Notes: generated by a model not told the origin, from the sequence alone. A DNA stretch of 64,000 nt from Eonycteris spelaea (GCA_003508835.1 PUFA01000003.1:23011501-23075500), one strand, 5' to 3'; numbered from the stretch's first letter, positions 1-12,564 are shown. Made by a program: numbers and translations.

Positions 1-221
1 TGCACACTTAACAAATGACTCTTTCCATACACTAAGCATATTTCGCTGATGTTTTAAATAGAGCATTTCATAGCGCTGAGGTTCCACAGAACACTATTTG
101 GTGAAGAGGTTCCATAGACCATGATCACAGCCTAAGTTTTAGGTGACTCATTTTCCAAAGTATTGAGTCAAAATTTGAAAGCAAACTGTACAAAAATTAA
201 TAACATATTTCTCTTGCTCCA

Positions 222-344
222 TTTCTTTATCTTAAAAATGGAATAATACCAGCTTCATTAACTTATTAGTAATTAAATGTATTAATATATGTCAAGAACA
301 GTGCTTGGCACACATTAAGTATTTAATAAATGTTAACTACCTTT
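222..344 (+). repeat. MIR SINE fragment (3' part)
   Basis: The sequence runs from a tctttatcttaaaaatgg segment through cagtgcttggcacac to aagtatttaataaatg, in the order of the MIR 3' half. It is diverged, as expected for an ancient SINE. Confidence 0.65.
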
Positions 345-2194
345 ATTTATACTGATGCTAAGGAGAGCAGAAAACTGGAACTTAGACCTGAGTGAGAAAA
401 AATAAATTTGAGGAATTAAAAAGGTGAAAGAGAAAATATACATGTATTCAAAAGAGGAAAAAGCACTAGAGACAATGTGAAAGAAGAATGAAGAGGGAGA
501 GGCAAAAGCAATCAATCCTGTTCTATGCCTGGATTCAAAAACCCTTCACACGGCAAGGCCAGGAAGCTAATTACCTTCCATATGAATATCTTCATCCATG
601 GCAAACTCCTTATTCAAATCAAAAGCTTGGGTACTGGTGATTTTTCAGGTATCTGTGAACAGTCCAGTTCACGAATTCTCAAGCAGAGCCTGGTGAATAT
701 AAAGGCATAGCCAGCCAGTAGCCAACTATAAAGTATAAGCTGAGAAAGGATGGGCGAAGGCCCACCCAACCCACCCGACAAGCCCAGGGACCTGCCACTA
801 TGAATTAAATTCCTGCTCATCATTAGAAACCTTCCTTTGAGGTCAATACACCAGCTTCATTTGGTGTGTTCCGGAGAGAGCAGGGTATGAAGCCTGCAAC
901 TGAAAAGAAGGGTAGAAGTTGGGGGGGAGGGGGCGGAGAGGAAGACAGTGGAAGCACACATCATTTTCTACACAGAGAAAAAGCTCCATGGAGTGTCCAG
1001 TCCTTCCAGAAGAACACAGGAGGTCACTGGGCATGCTGAGCATGAGAGAGTGGAAAGGATGGAGGGAAATTGCAAGGAAGTAGCTAGGAGACTGTGGGGT
1101 GAATGGGCTGAGGCATCTCCTACTCTACTGATATCCAGGGTTGGTTCAGTTGACCTGACTGAGGTTGTCTTCTTCATTCACCTCCATACTTGCCTTATCA
1201 AGACTATAAAAACTAATTTTATGATGTAGGAATATCACTCTTTGACCAAAGATGTGAAAAAGAATAATCCCTTGTGAGGACTTTAAAATAAGCCTTCAAG
1301 CCCATTTAGCGGACTTTGTAGAAGTCATTAACAGTTTTGATTTCCTGAATGCCTGGTCTGTGTTTTGAACACCTTAGCTTACTTAATAAAAAAAGATTTA
1401 TTATTATTTCTATTTTCAGATAAGGAAACAAGACCAGAGAGTTTAGATAAATCTATTCAATATTACCCAGATAGAAAATAACGGATTTGAGAATTACACT
1501 CAAATGTGTTTGTAAGTCCATAATTCATTCCATTAATGGACAAACACACCATCTCCCTAATTTTCATGAGATTATCATTTGCTGAGTACTTACTTTCACA
1601 AAATATTATACGAAGATGATTTGCCTCATAAAGAAAGCAGAAGTATAAATCTAGTCATAGAGATAAGCCACACACCTATAAGAAAATTGCTCCACAAATT
1701 CCAACCAATAATTATGTATCCATTACCTGTTGCCACAATAATGATGCCAGACAAACCAGCCCAAAATAAAGTGATTTTAAACAGTCAGCATTTATATAGG
1801 TCACAAGTGTGCTAGTCAGTGATTTAGACGGGTTCCAGCTGATAACTCTCACGCCTGGCAGTTAGCTACAGTTCAGCTCTTCTCGGAGGCCTTCTACTGG
1901 ATGATGGGTGACCTGGGGCATCCTTGTGTGATCCTCCAGCAGTTCTCATTGGGGAGGGGGGAGGGCTGGGGGAAGCATGGGCAGAGAATCAAGAAATGCA
2001 ATGAAAACACATTCCGTGTTTTTTCAAGTCTCTGTGAACATCCCATTTGCCAAAGCCAGTCACATGACTGAGCCCAGCTGGAAAGTGAGGAAATGGACTC
2101 CAGCTCTGTGTTGAGGGAACTGCAAAGTCACGTGGCAAAAGGCAGAGACAGAATGTTGAAGAATTGAGGCCAGTAATGCAATTGATCTACCACC

Positions 2195-2360
2195 AGAAGC
2201 AATGATGACTGTAATCAAATGTCTAAGCATTTACGGTGTGCAGAGCACCCTTCTAAACACTTTGCCTAGTCTCTAATCATGTTCAGGGCTATTCAAGGAG
2301 GTAGAAATTACTACGCCGTTTTGTAGATGAGGAAACTGAGGCTTAGAAAAGTGAGTCTTA
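2195..2360 (-). repeat. MIR SINE fragment
   Basis: In reverse orientation, a diverged segment with gtgtgcagagcacccttctaa is followed by the diagnostic gatgaggaaactgaggctta, the core order of MIR on the minus strand. A shorter reverse MIR piece lies at about 1385-1510 (cagataaggaaacaag). Confidence 0.7.
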
Positions 2361-3394
2361 TAGCCTGTGTTGATTATGTTAGCCAAATTTTGTAGCAGTA
2401 GTAATGGCAGAGCCTAATTTAAACACTGGCAACTGACTCTATTGCTTCTTTTTCCTACTACTTTAAAGAAAATTATGAAAAAGAAAGGTAAAAGGCTTAT
2501 TTAAAATTCAAAATAAGTTTGAAAAACAATTTAAAATTTTTGTAAATTCTAACCATAAACTCTACATTTTTAAAAAACAGTGTTTCACAGCTATTCTTTA
2601 ATCACTATATCAAGCCATTGAACCTTAACGTTGGATGTAAATACATCTTCTTATTTGCAAAATTCTGCATGAGGATTCATGAAAATAATAGTAAACCTAA
2701 CATAAATATCAATTTTTTTTTTCTGGTGTGGAAGCTAGGAACTACTTTGAGGTTTAAATGTTTGCTAAATGATTAAAAAGTGCCTCAGAAAATGGGCTCT
2801 CTGATACGGTTTTACATGTACAAATTCAAGAAGATATTACAATTTATCTTTCTACGCAAGATTAAAGCTTCTCCAGTGGTCAGAACGCCATTGCATTGAA
2901 TTTAGAAAGCCTAACGTGGGACAGGCGCAAGCCATGCCATTCTCCAACGTAGTCTGTTACATTCTGTTCATTACTGCAGTGCATTGATTACCGAGTGTAA
3001 TAAATCACTGAGAAGTACAGGAAAATCTGGCCTCTGAAACAGATGCGGTGGCAAGATCCAGCGCACGCTTTGATCAGGACGCTCCCCACACAGCTAAGAA
3101 ACTGTAACTCACCTTCGGCAACCGCACACTTCGATTTCCTTTCCGTTCGTTTGTTTCGTCAGCTCCTAACTGTGATCGTATCACTTAGGTTTGTGCTACA
3201 CTTCTCCAAGGCTGCCTAACAGCAGGCTGGGAGGTAGAAGAGGAAACTCGCAAGACTCATGAATTACTGGTTTTATAAGGAGTGCCAGAGCCAAGTAAGG
3301 GGCTAGAAGGATTTTCTAGAAGGGATTCTGGCCTTGATTCCCTGGTTGGACATCTGCTTAGGTAACTGACTGTTTGACATGCTCTGTATTTCAG

Positions 3395-4100
3395 ATGACA
3401 GAATAAGAGACACATCAGCTACAGAGCAACCAGCACTGGGCAAAGTGGACACCTCGGATGATCATCGGCTTGAGCAGTCTTCTCAGGACTTCCCCCAAGA
3501 GGACTGGCCATCAGGCAAAGAGACTCTACAGAAAGAGCCTATTGAGGGGACCACCAGCAGTGGGAGCCGAATGTCCTGACCGACCGAGCATAGCAAAGGA
3601 CAATCCACAGCCAGATCTCAGGAAACCTCATTAAATCTTCCAAAGAACTCACACACTTGCCCTGAGGGAGCCAGAATTTGGACATCTACCACTGTGTTGA
3701 GTGACCATCAACACCCAGCACAGGACTACAATCTCTTGCCTAGTTAAATTTTTTTAATTTCTTTTTTTAAATTTCCCTCCCGCCATTTCCAACCCCAGAG
3801 GAACTGGAGGCACAGTGGCTGGAGGAGGAAGAACGTGAAACTGCTGACGGTGCTCTCTCCCCGCTTCTCAGGCCCGTCAGAACCAAGCGTGGCCCATGCG
3901 GGAGGAAGGGAGAAGGACAATTACCCTGTGTGATCACTTTAAGTTGGCCTGGACTGGACTGGACTTGCTAAGAAGTGAAAGTGGCTGGAAAGCTGTGGGC
4001 CAAACCTGAGATGTCACAACGGAATGGAAAAGGAAGATTTGGCTGAGCACGGTCAAAGGCAATGCTTGGAGAAAAATAAAACAATTTTATCCCTGTTTCC
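3395..4100 (+). other. Candidate terminal exon of an unidentified transcript (weak)
   Basis: A possible acceptor (tgctctgtatttcag, ending at 3394) opens a reading frame of about 60 codons in the phase needing one upstream base. The frame begins DDRIRDTSATEQPALGKVDT and ends SGSRMS with TGA at 3577-3579. About 500 bases later comes AATAAA at 4075-4080. The peptide is hydrophilic, with no domain, signal or membrane segment that I recognise, and I cannot match it to any protein. It may be the last exon of a long non-coding RNA, of a lineage-specific gene, or chance. No partner exon upstream was identified in the window. Confidence 0.2.
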
Positions 4101-7100
4101 TTCCAAACAACACACTTTTCAAGAAACTGGCACCTCTTCTTACCTGGGTCTCAATTTTCTTCTCTGAAAATCAGAACCTTTTCAGGTCTAACGTTCTCCA
4201 AGAGCCAGGCTCTCTGCATGACCGGACTTCCGCGTGAAAATGGGATAGTCTAATGTGAGATAATGCATCCCAGATTCCACTACGGTAAAGGAAGCCACCA
4301 AAAGTAATACTCAAAACCATCATAAATGAGTAATGAACATTCACCAGTGTTTACATCATCATCGTGGACCCCAGCCCGTTGGAGCGTGAGGTACTCGCTC
4401 ATCTAGGCGTCAAAACATGATTAACTTTGGTCCTGCAACAGAATCAAATTAAGTTACTTGGTTTCTCTGTATCTTCAACTCGGTTATGCAGTCAGGCTTC
4501 TGACAGTTATTTAAAAGATACGCTGACATGTTACAATACTCTGTTTAAGTAGCTAATAATTCTTCCTGTGCTGAGTTTTTCTTTGGTGGGGGCGGGGAGA
4601 TGTTTAGTTTTTCAGGGGAGACAATAATGGGCCATTGGTCTCCTACTAATAATTTACAAATCACTTGATGATTTCACTTATGGCTATTTCTGCCTTTATT
4701 AAGCAGCAACAGCAGAAACTTTGTTCTGAGTTTTAATGAGATCCTTTCACTGGTGAGGGTGTACAGCCTTTTTGGTAAAAGTCTAGCTAATCCAACAGTG
4801 AATCAAGTACATACATTTATGGTTGTGATGAAAAGGAATTCTATATGAAATTATTTTACAAAGGAATCCATCTTTTGTTTATTTTCTTTCCTATAAATTT
4901 TATTTCCCATACATTAGGCTGGGAAAAAATGAAGTTCGGTTGATTTTTTAGAAATGCTTTGTCATTGGTTGAGCTAAGAACTATCAGCACCTTAACTGCA
5001 GATGGGCTTGTTCTAGAAGCAGGGGTGCCCCCAGGCTCTGGGGTGGATGAAACAAAGCGCAGTGGAAGGACAAGCCTGAATTGTATTTGCTTTTCCAAAC
5101 TTTGAGCCTAAGTGAGATAGGAGTAAGTGGCCTCATAAATCAGCCTCACTCCAGGGTAGGTCTCAGGGAGCCTTGTAAGGGCTGCGTATGGAGGAATCCA
5201 CAGAGCACAGGGGTAGATGGGCCACTGTTTTACTGAGATACAGGCAGGCAGTACATTGTGTAGTGTAGTTTGCGGAGTGATGTAAGTTTTTCTTCTTTAA
5301 AATGCCAACCTAAATTATACTTGCTAGATAAGTGGACCTGGGTCTACTTCCTACCATTTAAGCAAGTGATAATACATAGACTCTCAGCACATTTTTAGTG
5401 AATGACCACCTCACTCCTCCCTGGATCCTGGGCCCCAAAAGTTTCTGCAATAGTAACTGGGAAAGAAAGGATCTGCTTCCCACCTCCTGAGTCTGCTGAG
5501 CCTGACTCAGAGGTGCTTACCCATCCACCCACCCCCCACCCCAACTCTCAGGGAAGTATTCTCTTAACCAGCAAATGCAACTCAATCAAAAAATCCATAT
5601 CGCTCAGTGAGATCCAAACATTTTCCAAGCATCTAGCTATGATAGATAAATATAGAGAAATACAAAACTCAAATCACATAAGCATAGCACCCTGGCCATT
5701 ACTGAGGAAGGGTTAGGTATAGTGGAGGATTAACCAAACCCTCTAACCTATAGGTGACTTGACATTTACTGATATAACCGCAAAGGATATATTTTTCTCC
5801 AAAGATACCAGAGGACCTCAGACCAAGGTCATCTCCTAAGTATCTCCCTGGGTCATTCTCAATAGATACCTGTAGAGTATTAGCACATCATTTAGACCAC
5901 AATATCCAGGTGCTACTTTTCAATTCCCATAGGTGAGACTAAATAAAAAAACAGAAAAAAGAATACTGTGAATACAGAAAGAACCAAGGAGATATTGTCT
6001 CCTTAAAAGTAAAATTTTACATGAGCAAAGCAGCAAGAGATTCTAAAAACGAGCACAGCTATTGGCTGTCCACCATGGTACCATATTACTGCTTCTGGGA
6101 CTCTGCTGCTAGACCAGCTGTCACCACTTGGGGTTCCCCTTTTGCTTTGAATCAGCAAGAGCCCCATCAAGTGGCTTTCCACATGCACTTTTAGGTGATG
6201 TGATCTCTTGCCTCTCTGGAGTGGTAATGTTTGGCCTGCCCCATGGACGGTAGACCAGCCAGCCTCACTTCCACCCTAGAAGGCTTCCATGCCATGACCA
6301 TCCACCTCTACCATAACATGTGCTCTCCAAGTTCCATTTAAAACCAATTTTTCAAAGCTTTTCATTAATTTTTTTCAAAGTGAAACACAAAGAATACATT
6401 GTAAACCCATCATTCATCACTGGTGAAGCATATAGATAATGTCACATCTAATATGGGTGAAAGCCACCTTCATTGGTGTCTGGCTTGAATGCCAACAAAA
6501 TGGAATCCAGATTTAGAGCTGGAAGGGACAGCTTCATTTTATGGGTGAGAACTCCTTGTTCCACAGGGGTAAAGAGATTCAGCCAGTGAGTGTGTCTCAG
6601 ATGTAGAACTGGAACTTTGGCTTATGCACCACTCACCCCTAAATCCCTGCCATCATTCCAAGCTGACTCTACCTATTCCCAGGTTAAATCTGCTGCTTGT
6701 TAGCTGAGATGTTGGTCTGTCTTTTAAACTTCACCCTGCATTGCGGTCTATGCTAATAGCCACATTGTAGTGTTACTTTTCTCCTCCAGTTCCCGTAGTT
6801 GTGTTTCCTTAAGACTGTAAATAGGTACCTGTGAGCTGAGAGATCAAGGGTCATCCTTGATCTCAGTCCTCACTCATCTGGCCTCACCAGATTTTTAAAT
6901 ATGTGAAGGTATTATTCTTTCATTATATCTTGTTTTGACTACTTGATTCGATGAATATGAATACTTTTCCTAATTAATCTCTGATTCCACATGAAGTACT
7001 TTTCTACAGATCACCTCAAGTAACACTCCTCCCAGACTGACCGGTTAGGGGCTCATCTACCTGATTTTCCCAGAGTCATATTTTTTGTTCACACCCTACC

Positions 7101-7564
7101 CAGATCACCTCTATGAGGCTGATATACCCCTCCCAGCTGCCAGGAGTATTGGAAGCTATGGCTCCCAGTGTCCCCTTCTCTATATAATTATCAACGAATA
7201 AGAGCCCCATTACCCAGGAGGTAAAGGGGGAAGGAGAGCTGGCAGGGCAAGGCCAGTGACAGACAGGTTCAGTGAGCATGTAAGGCCAGCCCATTTACTT
7301 TGAGGACAGACAACTGTGGTGTGTGATTTATTTCCTTGACCCTCCTTCTGCCATGACCATGCCAAGGCTACACTTCCCCTGAGAGTACATTCTCACTGGG
7401 GGCCATTCCCCTTCCCGTCCCACTCTCCTTCTTCTCTTACAGAGTTTTTTCTGAAAGGCTCTTCCTCATCCAACCACTTGTCTCCAAACCCTCAACTTGG
7501 ACTCTGAGTCTAGAGAACTCACGTAAGATGCCTGGCCTCGCAGGTTAGCTGTTGTAAAGGTTCA

Positions 7565-7745
7565 CACCTCATTAGTGAGTCTGGGAAGAACTTAGATTCA
7601 AATCCAAATTCTGGGATTTCCTAGCTACCTAAAATTGCCCAAATTATTTAATTGTGTAAGCTTCAATATCATCATCTCTAAAGGGGGTACTGGGAGAGAA
7701 TTGTTGTGAGAATTACAAGATATAATGCTAATAAAAGTTACTACT
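7565..7745 (+). repeat. MIR SINE
   Basis: A diverged copy in the order: cttagattcaaatccaaatt, cctagctac, aattatttaattgtgtaag, then the atcatcatctctaaagggg segment and ttgttgtgagaattac. This matches the MIR consensus order for the A/B boxes, core and 3' part. Confidence 0.7.
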
Positions 7746-7804
7746 TTAGCTTAAAAAGTTCCTAAGCTAGCGTTGAACACATTTCCTCTGATATGTTAAC
7801 AAGA

Positions 7805-8020
7805 GTAAAAATCATAGCTAATACTTATTGAGCATTTACTATGTTCCAAGCTCTGTGTTAAGTATGTTACACTCATTAGGTTATTTAATCTTCACATCGA
7901 CCCTTTTAGATAGGTTCTGTTATTATCCCTACTTTACAGATAAAGAAACTGAGGTTATAACTTGATCAGAGTTTCATCCTGTGTGAGTGGCAGAGCTCAG
8001 AACCGCACTCCAGGAGTCGG
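7805..8020 (-). repeat. MIR SINE, near full length
   Basis: Read on the plus strand it runs agctaatacttattgagca, tactatgttccaagctctgt, ttatccctactttacagata, agaaactgaggtt and gtggcagagctcagaaccgc, which is the reverse complement of MIR along most of its length. Confidence 0.85.
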
Positions 8021-8557
8021 ACTCCAAGAGGTGCACGTACTTTGTCTTCAGCAGCACTGCATTTGCTTCCCTCTCACTTACATCCTAAGCCCCTCGACTC
8101 CTGCTTTCCTTACGATACCTACTCATCTGGAGCACTTTGCAACTCAACAACTGCATGCTCTCCAGCTGCCAACAGAACTTAACACTGTGTTACATTCTGC
8201 ATTATTTGACTCTGATGGTCCCGGGCTTGCATAGTTATTACATGACTAAAGACAATTGCTTTTGGTACACCAAGAGCATGGTGCTTAAGCTTGTCCTTTG
8301 AGGATATCGTCCGAGAAGTGTATAATGTCATACTTTCAGGCATCTTGGTGGGTCATTAGAAAAAAGTATTTGTGAGCAGGAAGTTTATTCCCAACATCTC
8401 ATAAATCCTCCCACATTGGTGATTGCCACTTTCTCTCTATAAAACACTCAGAGCCAAACCCGTCTCAGAGGGATTGCACAACTGATCATAGAGGGATCAG
8501 TTTTCCGTTAGCTCAGCTGGACAGCTCCCATCAGTCACTGCTGCCATCGCAAATATT

Positions 8558-9365
8558 ATGGTCCTATTTCTTTTTTATTTTTAATTTAGTTTATTGGGGT
8601 AACATTAGTTAATGCAATTATATAATTTTCAGGTGTACATTATCATTTGACATTTGTGTATTCTATTGTGTGTTTACCACCCAAAGTCCAGTTTCCTTCA
8701 GCTACCATATATTTGATCCCCTTTACCTACCTCACCCTCCCCTTAAACCCTATATTATACCCCCTTTACCCTATTTATCTCCCCCCTCCTCCCCCACCCC
8801 ACTAGTAACTACTAGTCCATAGTCCTCTGGTAACCACTAGCCTATAGTCCATCTCCATGAGTCTCTGTTTATCCTGCTCATTTTTGCTTTTAGGTTTATA
8901 TCCCATATAAGTGATATCATGTGATTTTCAACTTTTTCTGTCTGGCTTATTTTGCTTAACATGATTATCTCGAGGTTCATCCACATTGTCACAAATGGCA
9001 GTATTTCATCTCTTCTTATGGGTGAGTAATATTCCATTGTATATATGTACCACAGCTTCTTTAGCCAATCATCTATCATAGGACACTTTGGTTGCTTCCA
9101 TGTCCTGGCCACTGTGAATAATGCTGCTATGAACATCAGTGGTAAATATCTTTTTGAATATGAGTTTTCAAGTCTTTAGGGTAAATACCCAGTACAGGGA
9201 TCGCTGGATCACATGGTAGATCAATTCTTAGTGTTTTGAGGAACCTCCATCCTGTTTTCCATAGTGGCTGTACCAATTTGCAGTCCCACCAGCAGTGTAT
9301 GAGGGTTCCTTTTTCTCTGCATCCTCTCCAACATTTGTTATTACTTGTAACATGGTCCTATTTCT
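8558..9365 (-). mobile_element. 5'-truncated LINE-1 insertion with 14-bp target-site duplication
   Basis: A 780-base insert (8572-9351) lies between identical copies of atggtcctatttct (8558-8571 and 9352-9365). The plus-strand left side is T-rich, representing the poly(A) tail of a minus-strand element. It is followed by a 3' UTR and the end of ORF2. The frame 8837-9136 (minus) carries MFIAALFTVARTWKQPKCPM and WYIYTMEYYSPIRRDE, typical of the ORF2 protein C-terminus. The element lacks ORF1, endonuclease and reverse transcriptase, so it cannot move on its own. The 3' UTR resembles bat L1. The exact duplication suggests a fairly recent insertion. Confidence 0.95.
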
Positions 9366-10075
9366 GAAAAGCATCAGGGTGAGTTGCAGAAGGAAAAAAG
9401 GGAGAGAAATAGAAAGGGAAGATGAAATAATGTCCACTCTGTTCCTATATGTCTCATTTTCTATTTCTCTCGCACAATTATCTAGGTTACACTTAATCAA
9501 AGTATATGCTTAAGCAAAGCTTCCTGCCTTTGCATTTTCCTTGCAGAGTTTTGCATTAGGTAGAAGAAAGAAAGGTTAAGAAAAAGTTCCCCTGAGCAAA
9601 TGAGCCTTTAGATGAAACTTTTCATTAGGCTCACAGTTTGCTGAATCTAATTGGAGAGATTCGAACGAGGGTCTCGCTTGACCTCAGCCCTCCTCCGCTG
9701 GGGTGGACAGCAGGAGCTCAGCCTTGCCTTCAATTTCAGAAAGTCAATTAGAGCAGAAACGTCCAGAAGACATGCTTACGTGGATTATGCATAATGAAAT
9801 GGAGCCTTTAAATCTGTTTTTTTTTTCTTCCTTTTTTATCCCCACAGGGAACCCAGCAAGTTTTCTTAATAATCAGAAAATATGCTTAGCAATTCAAAAA
9901 AGCATTATAGGATCACATTTCAGATATAAAGGCTAAAAACCACAGTAAATAAGCAAGAGTTGCAAAAGCGAGACAAAAGAAGTCAGATAATAAAAGTTAA
10001 TTGCCTGAGATCATTAAAAAAAAAAAAAAAACAGGCTCACAAAACAGCATATACAATATCATCTCAGTTTGGTTA

Positions 10076-10080
<5 letters not shown>
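9366..10080. other. Intergenic, no gene seen
   Basis: Unique AT-rich sequence with a poly(A) run near 10016-10031. No repeat I can name and no coding support. Confidence 0.6.

Positions 10081-10121
<41 letters not shown>
10081..10121. repeat. (TG)20 microsatellite
   Basis: About 40 bases of uninterrupted TG. It produces the artificial valine/cysteine run in a frame spanning 10001-10402. Confidence 0.98.
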
Positions 10122-10124
<3 letters not shown>

Positions 10125-10198
10125 CATTTGAATTTTTTAAAGGTGTGAGAAAATATATGTATTACCAGTGGTTATCTCTGAGCAGTAGGAATATAACT

Positions 10199-10672
10199 GT
10201 GATAGGCTGGATCACTGTGTCCCCCAAAAAGATATCTCCAAGTCCTAACCACAGTACCACAGAAGGAGGTCTTATTTGGAACGAAGACCATTACAGACAT
10301 AATTGGTTAAGAGGGAGTCACACTGGAGTAGGGTGGGCCCTTAACCCATTATGCTGCTGTCTTTATAAGAAGAGAAAGGCACAAGGAAAGACAGCCATGT
10401 GAAGTCACTGACATGCAGGAAAATGCCCGTGACGAGATTGGAGCAATGCAGCTCCAAGCCAAGAAAAAGCCGAGGATTGACAGCAAAGCCCTAGAGCTAG
10501 GAAAAGGCAGGCAAGGAGTACCCCCGCCCCCGTGGGTTTCAAAGGGACATTTGCCAATACCTTGATTTGGGGACTTTTAGCCTCCAGAACTGTTAGAAAA
10601 TAAATTCCTGTTGTTTTAAACCACCCAATTTTGTGGTACTTTGTTGCGGCAGCCCAAAGAAACTAACACAAT
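10199..10672 (+). mobile_element. Solitary LTR-like element, MaLR/ERVL class (family uncertain)
   Basis: The element runs from ataggctggatcactgtgtc through cttatttggaacgaagacc, agggtgggcccttaaccc and tctttataagaagagaaagg to tagcctccagaactgttaga, aaataaattcctgttgtttt and a terminal aactaacac. The order of these pieces is that of ancient MLT1-like solitary LTRs, with a poly(A) hexamer near the end. No internal viral genes are attached. Confidence 0.65.
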
Positions 10673-11039
10673 AAATGCTTTTCGAACTTTTGACTTTCAA
10701 CAAAGCGAATATATTAAGTTTGTAATTTTGAAAAAGGTCATTTTAAGAAAAGAAAAAAGGAAGGGATAGGAAGGAAGAAGGAAAGGAAAATGGCGAGACT
10801 GATTTTTTTAGTTGTTAACTACCTTGGATGATGTCATAGGGCCTACTGAGTAAACGCACAATAAAAATCATGGCTGACCACAGGAACACTGAGATGCCAG
10901 CAACACAGGGCCTCCCTCTTGATCCATTGATCATTCCGTTCACTGGTATGTAATGATGTCTGACCCGCCGTTGAATTCCTCCAATTGCTAACAAAGTGGC
11001 CCCTGATCTTCCATCAGCCAAGCCCTACCGAGTCTCAGT

Positions 11040-11795
11040 CCCACTGCTGCTCTCTGGATGACATCTTTTTATTTATTTATCATCAGTCATTTATTGAGCA
11101 TTACTATGGGTCAGACAATGGGCTGGAGATGTAAAAATAAATAAGACAGTTTTTGCCCACACAGAGTCCACAGTCTAGTGGAGCAAAAAAAAAAAACCCC
11201 ACAAGAAATAGAAATTCTATCGGAGTGTGTGTAGTGCCTCAGTATGGAGAGGCTTGCAGAGGTGGGAGGTTGTTCTGTGGGAGCATGGAGCAGAGCCCCT
11301 TCACCAGACTTGGAAAGGGGTGGGACCAGGAAAGAAGCCAAATTTTGAAGTACACGTAAGAGCCAGTCCAACCAAAGCAGGAGAGGGACTTTGCAAACAA
11401 AGGAAGAAGCAATGCTGTGCTGATTCAGAAGTGTGAGAGAACCATGGTGAATCTGGAGAAACCTTAGGACGCCGCCAGGCAATGGTGAGCAGAGCTGCTG
11501 GAGTGGGAGCCAGGGGCCCCTTGCCCATGAAGAGTCAGAGTTGGCAAGATACGAGCTCTGAACTGGACTCCGCAGGCTAGGAGCAAACCTTACAGAAGGT
11601 TAGCAGGGACGGGTCATACAATCACTCATATTTTAGAAGGAGGGGTAGTGTGGAAGATGGTTTGCAAATAGCAACAGTGGAGGCAGACAGCGGAAGGCCA
11701 GGCAGGAGTGAGGAAGGCCCATCTGAGAACACCTGGGACGGGGCAGGAGAGGATGAGCTGAAGCAGCTGCCTGCGGTAGAGATGGCAGGTGGCAG
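11040..11795 (-). mobile_element. L2 LINE, reverse orientation
   Basis: On the plus strand the element starts with catttattgagcattactat and agtccacagtctagtggagc, the reverse of the L2 3' terminus. It continues with segments resembling reverse L2 further inward (11230-11550 and 11600-11790), including gaggcagacagcggaaggcc. Frames at 11111-11482, 11153-11436 and 11301-11528 fall inside it and are not genes. Confidence 0.7.
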
Positions 11796-11799
11796 GTGC

Positions 11800-11960
11800 T
11801 GGAGCCTTGACCTGCCATTTACCTGTGGTGGTAAATTAGGCAGTTATTGAACCTCTGTGTGCCTCAATTTTTCTCACCCGTAAAATGAGAACAATTATAA
11901 GATGCACCTTATGATGTCATGGTGAATATTAAGTGAGCCAAATGCTAAGAAATTATATAT
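11800..11960 (+). repeat. MIR SINE
   Basis: Contains gccatttacctgtggtggta, ttgaacctctgtgtgcctca and acccgtaaaatgagaacaat, then a gtgaatattaagtgag piece, in MIR order. Confidence 0.75.
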
Positions 11961-12147
11961 TCATAAATGTTATTGGTTTTTTTCCTGGTTTATATTGCTT
12001 TAATATATTCAATATTAATGCTACAATATTGTAACTATGAAAGACAAATATTTGTGCTGACATTGCAAAATTCCTACTCTTTATCCGAAGAAGTCAGACA
12101 TCATCTCATGGCACACACTGTGTAAAGATGGCAGATGAAAGACATTC

Positions 12148-12450
12148 AGGAAATACCATATAAAGACTCTCTCTTGAGAACAAGCTGATGGTCGCCAGGG
12201 AGCAGAGGCGGTGTCCAGATGAGTGGCAAAGGGGAAGAAGATTAAGGAGTACAAACTTCCAGTTATAATATTAGTCACGAGAGATAACGTACAGCATAGG
12301 GAACATAGCCAATATCATAATAACTATGTTCAGTGACAGATGTTTACTAGATTGTTGTGGTGATCAGTTCATAAGGTAGATAAATGTTGAATCACTGTGT
12401 TGTACACCTAAAACCAATACAACTTTATATATTATTGTTTTGATTTGTAC
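12148..12450 (+). mobile_element. LINE-1 3' UTR fragment
   Basis: Contains gatggtcgccagggagcaga, ggagtacaaacttccagtta, acgtacagcatagggaacat and gttgtacacctaaaaccaat, the order of the 3' UTR of an L1 subfamily common in laurasiatherian mammals. It is 5'-truncated and has no coding part. Confidence 0.8.
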
Positions 12451-12564
12451 ACACATACACATGCCATATGTATATGATAGTCTTAGAATATTCATGGGAA
12501 GTGAAGGGTAGGGAATAATATGAATGCAATTCTAAACTTTCGCCTGGGCACTGGTGTTCACCTG

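Larger units (their letters stand above)
1..3394. other. Intergenic, no gene seen
   Basis: AT-rich intergenic DNA. It contains a MIR 3' half (222-344), MIR fragments in reverse (1385-1510 and 2195-2360) and a G-rich run near 920-935. Short ORFs here have no coding support. The block 2880-3230 looks unique and non-repetitive. Confidence 0.7.
4101..8557. other. Intergenic, mostly unique sequence with MIR fragments
   Basis: No gene is supported. A diverged MIR-like stretch lies near 6530-6650, a MIR in plus at 7565-7745 and a clear reverse MIR at 7805-8020. A small perfect hairpin lies at 6840-6864. The remaining sequence is unique by eye, and the ORFs at 4856-5098, 5402-5716 and 7962-8234 show no recognisable protein features. 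Confidence 0.65.

Noticed and set aside
3100..3125. A consensus-like splice donor on the minus strand (CCGAAG/gtgagt)
   Set aside because: No open frame or acceptor pairs with it convincingly, so it is treated as chance.
8505..8560. A tRNA-like A box (gttagctcagctgg) that could mark a tRNA gene or tRNA-derived SINE
   Set aside because: No B box or acceptor-stem pairing follows at the right distance.
8837..9136. A 99-codon minus-strand ORF with clear protein similarity
   Set aside because: It is the C-terminal end of L1 ORF2 inside a truncated insertion bounded by target duplications, not a host gene.
10001..10402. A 133-codon plus-strand ORF, the longest in the window
   Set aside because: It crosses a poly(A) run, a TG microsatellite and an LTR-like element; no domain is present.
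11111..11482. A 123-codon minus-strand ORF
   Set aside because: It lies within a reverse L2 element and does not match the L2 protein in a sustained frame.
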